A stretch of DNA of 64,000 nt. Source: Ridgeia piscesae. Its lineage: Eukaryota > Annelida > Polychaeta > Sabellida > Siboglinidae. How positions within the stretch are numbered: the stretch's first letter is position 1; each line of letters starts with the position of its first letter. Positions 51,801-59,600 of this stretch are shown here, piece after piece. The notes beneath the pieces were generated by a model. The model worked only from the letters and a program-made list of their open reading frames with translations, did not search any database and was not told where the DNA came from. The translations under genes and the position numbers were made by a program. The stretch lies in assembly GCA_025642075.2 (NCBI GenBank), contig JAODUO010000470.1:165001-229000 (forward strand), in the 5' to 3' direction.

Positions 51801-54800
51801 GTGTATTAGGTAGGGGAGAGTTGGGTCAGTTATATCATGGTCTGTTTGATAGGGGAGAGTGGGGCCAGCTATAATATGGTGTATTAGGTAGGGGAGAGTT
51901 GGGTCAGTTATATCATGGTGTTTGATAGGGGAGAGTGGGGCCAGTTATAATATGGTGTATTAGGTAGGGGAGAGTTGGGTCAGTTATATCATGGTCTGTT
52001 TGATAGGGGAGAGTGGGGCCAGCTATAATATGGTGTATTAGGTAGGGGAGAGTTGGGTCAGTTATATCATGGTCTGTTTGATAGGGGAGAGTGGGGCCAG
52101 CTATAATATGGTGTATTAGGTAGGGGAGAGTTGGGTCAGTTATATCATGGTCTGTTTGATAGGGGAGAGTGGGGCCAGCTATAATATGGTGTATTAGGTA
52201 GGGGAGAGTTGGGTCAGTTATATCATGGTCTGTTTGATAGGGGAGAGTGGGGCCAGTTATAATATGGTGTATTAGGTAGGGGAGAGTTGGGTCAGTTATA
52301 TCATGGTCTGTTTGATAGGGGAGAGTGGGGCCAGCTATAATATGGTGTATTAGGTAGGGGAGAGTTGGGTCAGTTATATCATGGTCTGTTTGATAGGGGA
52401 GAGTGGGGCCAGCTATAATATGGTGTATTAGGTAGGGGAGAGTTGGGTCAGTTATATCATGGTCTGTTTGATAGGGGAGAGTGGGGCCAGCTATAATATG
52501 GTGTATTAGGTAGGGGAGAGTTGGGTCAGTTATATCATGGTCTGTTTGATAGGGGAGAGTGGGGCCAGCTATAATATGGTGTATTAGGTAGGGGAGAGTT
52601 GGGTCAGTTATATCATGGTCTGTTTGATAGGGGAGAGTGGGGCCAGCTATAATATGGTGTATTAGGTAGGGGAGAGTTGGGTCAGTTATATCATGGTCTG
52701 TTTGATAGGGGAGAGTGGGGCCAGCTATAATATGGTGTATTAGGTAGGGGAGAGTTGGGTCAGTTATATCATGGTCTGTTTGATAGGGGAGAGTGGGGCC
52801 AGTTATAATATGGTGTATTAGGTAGGGGAGAGTTGGGTCAGTTATATCATGGTCTGTTTGATAGGGGAGAGTGGGGCCAGCTATAATATGGTGTATTAGG
52901 TAGGGGAGAGTTGGGTCAGTTATATCATGGTCTGTTTGATAGGGGAGAGTGGGGCCAGCTATAATATGGTGTATTAGGTAGGGGAGAGTTGGGTCAGTTA
53001 TATCATGGTCTGTTTGATAGGGGAGAGTGGGGCCAGCTATAATATGGTGTATTAGGTAGGGGAGAGTTGGGTCAGTTATATCATGGTGTTTGATAGGGGA
53101 GAGTGGGGCCAGTTATAATATGGTGTATTAGGTAGGGGAGAGTTGGGTCAGTTATATCATGGTCTGTTTGATAGGGGAGAGTGGGGCCAGTTATAATATG
53201 GTGTATTAGGTAGGGGAGAGTTGGGTCAGTTATATCATGGTCTGTTTGATAGGGGAGAGTGGGGCCAGCTATAATATGGTGTATTAGGTAGGGGAGAGTT
53301 GGGTCAGTTATATCATGGTCTGTTTGATAGGGGAGAGTGGGGCCAGTTATAATATGGTGTATTAGGTAGGGGAGAGTTGGGTCAGTTATATCATGGTCTG
53401 TTTGATAGGGGAGAGTGGGGCCAGCTATAATATGGTGTATTAGGTAGGGGAGAGTTGGGTCAGTTATATCATGGTCTGTTTGATAGGGGAGAGTGGGGCC
53501 AGCTATAATATGGTATATTAGGTAGGGGAGAGTTGGGTCAGTTATATCATGGTCTGTTTGATAGGGGAGAGTGGGGCCAGTTATAATATGGTGTATTAGG
53601 TAGGGGAGAGTTGGGTCAGTTATATCATGGTCTGTTTGATAGGGGAGAGTGGGGCCAGTTATAATATTGTCTATAATATATGGGAAAGTGGGGCCAGTTA
53701 TAACATGGTGTCTTAGGTAGGGCATTCGCTGGAGATAGTGCGACATTTACACCCTAAATAAACTGTCCTTCAAGTGCCCCAAACAAGTCTAAACATTTCA
53801 ATGATAACAAGTGCAAAAGTTACGGACAACCCAAACCCTGTAGGACCTGGACAAACAGCTGTGAGAAACAGGAAAGCGATCACCTGACAGAGTTATTAGA
53901 GATTGCACAGCAAAACGTTTTTTTCCACGTATGACTGTAGCTAAATTTTACACTATAAACTTGACGTTCACCTTGCAACCATTTTCAGAACAATCTGGCA
54001 TCGTTAACAACCTTTCACTATGTGGAAAATTAATGTTTCCCAGCTGTAAAAATACGTGTCTGGTTAACAATTGTTGTTTTTTGTAATTACCCAGCACCAC
54101 GTTCAGCAATTTAAAGAAGACTCCATTATGGATTACCAATAAATCATTTTACAATCTTCGAATTCGTCTTTTCCTATTCACCTGTGCTTTCTTCATCTGC
54201 GCTTCCAATGAGTCGCCGGCACCATCATGCAGGAGTTCATGAGAACAAACCACCTTCGCCTCTTTCAGCCACGACTCAATCTTCAGCAGGTCTGCTTCGA
54301 ATTGCTTGTGATTGGTCAGTATTGTTTGACCTTGGGTCACGAGGTCGTCGACTTGTGACGTCAGTGAGTTGTAACTTGTCTCAATCTCTGCGGGTCATAA
54401 TTACAACAGAATAAAACAGAGGCACATAAAATTAATTCATACTGAATTAAACAGAAATGATTTGGTTTGGTCATGTGATCAGATGGACGGGGAGCTTGGC
54501 TAACACCGTCCGGCACGGAGGAACTGGTGGATCAGGACAGAGAAGACCAGCAATGTCATGTATTGACAATATCAAACAATGGACTGGGCTTAGTTTCAGT
54601 CCATTGCTGAGGATAGAGAAGTGTAGAAACCCGTGTGTCAACATCCGTCATTCTGTCGCCCCTACAGGCTATAGCCCTCAAGCTGTGGGACATACACAGA
54701 TTTAGTCAACATTAATCAGTACATACAATACCCTTGAGTTGCCAATATACTAAATCATTGTACATTCTTCTACTTCAATGTAAGTAATGGGTGCAGATAA

Positions 54801-56420
54801 TGCTTCAGTTACGCCAGTTTAACTTAGAATAGAAATTCACACAACGAAAAATCGACACGATCTAACGATAAACCATTAATCCCCTTAAAGAAGTTGAACC
54901 CGCATATTTTCAAATTATGGGATGGATTTGTCGGAACGAAGCAGGAGCGTGATAAACTCGCACTGACCTTTGAACTGTTCCACCAACTGTGGACGCTCGT
55001 CTTCCGGACAATCTTCAAGTAGACTGGCGCCATCTGTGAGCAGTGTCTGCACACTACCCTTGTAGTCGTGGACCTCTGTCTGTGTGCTCTGTTGATGCAC
55101 AAGGTCACACAAGGTCAACAAACGATTGTGGTTTAATTAAATCGTTACACAAGAAATAATATGTTTCATAACATAATCTAATACAATTAACTGAGATGGA
55201 ATATAAAACAATTGCATCAACAAAACTGTGTAAATTGCGTATTCTACTCACAAAATGTTTTTTTTGCAAAAATAAACTACTGTAGAATCAGCCATTACAC
55301 TGCCTTAAATGAAACAGTTTTCAGTAGGCATAGAATCTACCAGAACTGCATTTATAGGAAGTTATATAAACTTTCTTCTTCCATATAAAGATTAGTTTTT
55401 TATTATTCTATCACTATAGGGAACTATGATAGGATGCTGACAGCAGTGAAATAAATTATAAAATAAATGTTTAATGTTGAAAAAATGTGAATAATAAATA
55501 AATAAACGAACAAATAAGTACATACATTAATTAAATAAATACAAACCATGTCTATCTGATACTAACAATATACAATTTAATATAATAACCATGCAAATAA
55601 ACCACATTTTACGCAAATAAAACACATCTGATTTGATTAATATAGCACAGTGTAAAAACATACATCCCACATAGGTGTATAGCAAAATACAACTCAACAA
55701 ATAAATTAGAATCCAATAAGTTATCTTGTTATTTTAACATTTTGCACACACCTTCAACGTCTCAAGAGCCTTGCGTGTGTCGTGCGAACTGAGTGGGAAC
55801 TTCGTCGAAGCTTCCGGAAGTTTCTTGTCTTCGAGCCACTTTGAGACTCGCTCTAGACGTCGACCGAGATCCTGACGGTCGGAGACGGCCTTCACCAATA
55901 GGTGGCGCTTTTCTTCAGCGAGTTCCAACAGGTGGTGCTGTGCATCCTGCATCTGACGGAAATGTTGGCCCAGTTCCTCGCTCTCCTTTGAGCTCACGCC
56001 ACGCAGCAGTGCCTCCCCCTGGTGTTGGACGGTGCTCACAAGTGTTTGTCTCGCTTCGATCTCCTGCATTATATCCTGGACGACAGAACGGAATGACACA
56101 GCTATAGAATGGGCTAAGGGAATCATGGCAATTTTTTTTTATTGATTTTCCAATGACTGTCATAAATTTTCTGAGACAGAAGTACTTTCATATTTATGAT
56201 TTTTACATTATATCGAACAAATTTATTTGCTACAAATACAATTAATTTAGAAAAACATTAAATAATTTATTTATTATGAATGAATGAATTTATTTTGAAT
56301 GAATGAATTTATTTATTATGCAGGTGACAGCTAGACACACAAAAAGGTTATGTTTGTAATGCACGCATGCATGTACACACACACACACCACACAGACTCA
56401 CTCCGTAACTCTCTCACTCA

Positions 56421-56464
<44 letters not shown>

Positions 56465-56468
56465 CTCA

Positions 56469-56529
<61 letters not shown>

Positions 56530-56581
56530 CACACACACACACACACACACACCACACACACACAACCACACACACACCACA

Positions 56582-56645
<64 letters not shown>

Positions 56646-59600
56646 ACACACACGCCACATATACATGCCACATACACGCACACGGACACACATACGCACA
56701 CACACACCTGTAGTTGCATAACTAATATTGCCTGCACTCGTTCTAAAGCAGCTTCACCCCAAGTACATTGACACAAATCTGAAATGGCTGCATGATAAAT
56801 ATGATAAGCTTTGTATTATGTTTACCTGAAAAGTTCCAATCAGAGCCGAAATTGCATAGCAAGACAGACTGCATTTAGATGTCACAAGTTTGTTCATCGC
56901 CTGCCAATTTGTTACAATAAATGTATCAAACAGCCATTATGCCTCCTATGTGTGTAGTAGACCGACTTATTGCATTGTCATGATTGATTTAATTGTATTC
57001 ACAAAGTAGAATAAATTTTCCAATCCAGACATTTTTTTTAAAGCAGTGCTTTGTAGAACTTGGCAAGGCATATTTTCTATAGGTGCTGTGATTTCTCTGC
57101 TGTTCTGACAGCTTGCACAAAGTGTGTTGTTTGCTCAGCAGTTATAAACAGTAGTTGAGAAAACTACGAAAATTGAGACAATAATGAAGTTAGAAACGAA
57201 AATTAACACTATAAAACACATTTACTCATGGCATGGTTAACTCATTAGCATGTCTTTACATAAACAACTTCATTAGTTTAATTTTGATATCATTGGGTCC
57301 ATCTAATCAAAACTAACATAAGCGTGAAATACTGATATCATATTCTGAAAAGTTATCGCCATATGTGTACACAATTAATTTGACAGTAATTTCAATATTT
57401 CACATTAAGAAATATATTGTGGGAGAGGGAGGGAGGGAGGGAGGGAGGGAGGGAGGGAGGGAGGGAGGGAGGGAGGGAGGGAGGGAGAGATGAGAGAGAG
57501 ATGAGAGAGAGAGAGAGATGAGAGAGAGAGAGATAGAGAGATGGAAAGAGGAAGAGACGGACGGACAGAAAACCAACATAAAGATAAGAAGACAGTTGTG
57601 AACCTTGCAAGAGAGGGTTGCCAAGAATGGGATTGGGAGTTTTAAAAATATCACCGGTATCAGAGAGACACAGAGGCTTACATCGTGGCGGCCGAGTGCG
57701 CTGCACGCCTGCTCCACAGAGCTGCCACCAGAGGGCATGGCGGTGAGCTCGGCCTCCTTGCGTTCGATCCACTCCATGTACTCTGCAACGTCTGCGAGCA
57801 CGTCATCGTAGTTGATGATCATCACACTGAACGACTCCTTCTTCCTCTCACACGTCTCTCCCACCTGCCCCATCTTCCTCTCAAGGGTGCTGCAACAGTT
57901 ACCATAACAACCGGTTACCATGGTGACATGGACAACCACAATCCTATTCCACTAAAATGATGCATGTTTTTCACCAACTACATGTGGTTTATTTGATTTA
58001 ATAACACTATTACAGGTGACAAATTGTTTATCTGATCTAATAACACTATTACAGGTGACAAATTGTTTATTTCGTCTAATAACACTATTACAGGTGAAAC
58101 AATTTTTATTTGATCTAATAATACTATTACAGGTGACAAATTTTTCCTCACCGAAAAACAGGATTCGAGATGGAATTAGCAACTGAAACATTTACAGAAA
58201 ATACGCCATAAATGCCAGAATGAAATTTCTGAATGGGTGAAATTTCTTAATACAACACTTTTGGCCATTGCTTTAATTTTGGATTGCTAAGATGTTCAAA
58301 TATTGCGCATCAATTTTCAATTAACCTCCAAGGATGAATGACAAAAGTGAATATACCTGTGGTGCTGTTAATAAAATAATATCAACCTACTCCATCTGTA
58401 CAGAAATCCACGAGACAAGCTATAATAATAATATTTATTTTGTATAGCGCCACATCCATAATCGTTCATGGCGCTTCACAACATATTACAATTTAAACAA
58501 CATAAAAAGATATATGTATACAATAAGACAAATACTAATGTTTTAAAATAAATGTAAAAAAACATATGTATATGTATATAAATAAAATTAATACGATATT
58601 AAATAGCGTAGCACTTTTAAATAAATAAATAAATTACGTATTAGTCATAAAAATATATAATAATCGGTCTAGTGTATAATTATATTACAATTATACTAAT
58701 AACTGATGGTATAGATATAATTTATTAGTAATAAATAGTTTAGTATATGTTAAAATAATAATAATAATAATTACGTAACAATAATGCCAATAAATAGGTG
58801 TATAACTATGTATTGATAATATTACCAAATAATCTAGTAAAAAAATTATATAATGTGGCCTTAGAGGATGAAATAATTTTGGATTAGCATAAACTGATAA
58901 TAAAATTATTGGATTAATTATACCATATTATGCTCAGTTAACATTACGTTGTCCTTTTATGGCTTACTTTTAACCATTAATACAGGAACATTTGTATGTT
59001 ACCTTATATGGTCTTGTACTAGTTGTTGGTCATGACTGCCGACCACTGGTGAAAGGTCAGAGGCCATGGCCTTCAACTGTTCAAGGTCGGCCATCTTGTC
59101 TCCAATCTGGACCTGCAGTTTCTATAACAGATAAAAACATCTGTTTTCTTTTCGTTCATAATATTACAATGTTCACAAAGACGTCATTATCACAATATGT
59201 TCGTAATATGGCCATGTAAATGATGCGACTATTAGAATAGGGCCATGTTCATATTTGGTCTAAATTCACAATGTAGTCTAGACAATACATCACAGATAAA
59301 ATATTGCTGCAAGTAATTCATCATTTATAATTGTCAACATTTTCCGAAAGAATAAAATTCTGCATGGGGTTCGAAGTTCCAAATGCCTATAAAACCTGTT
59401 GTAGCCTACTAGCTATTGTTGGCATGTATTAGCCATAACAATCAACTCTTTGGGGGGGGGGAAGAAAAAGCACTCTGCATACTTCCAATTTTTTTTAGAA
59501 ATATGAATGACCCATAGCATTTAGTGGAAAAGACTAACTCTTTTTTATAGTCTTAAAAGTAGAGAACATTAAAGTTAATGTTACTTCAAAATGTCATTGC

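Noticed and set aside
53081..53746. 221-codon open frame with 26-residue repeats
   Set aside because: It is satellite sequence kept open because 78 is divisible by 3; not called as a gene, only noted as a possible exonisation source.
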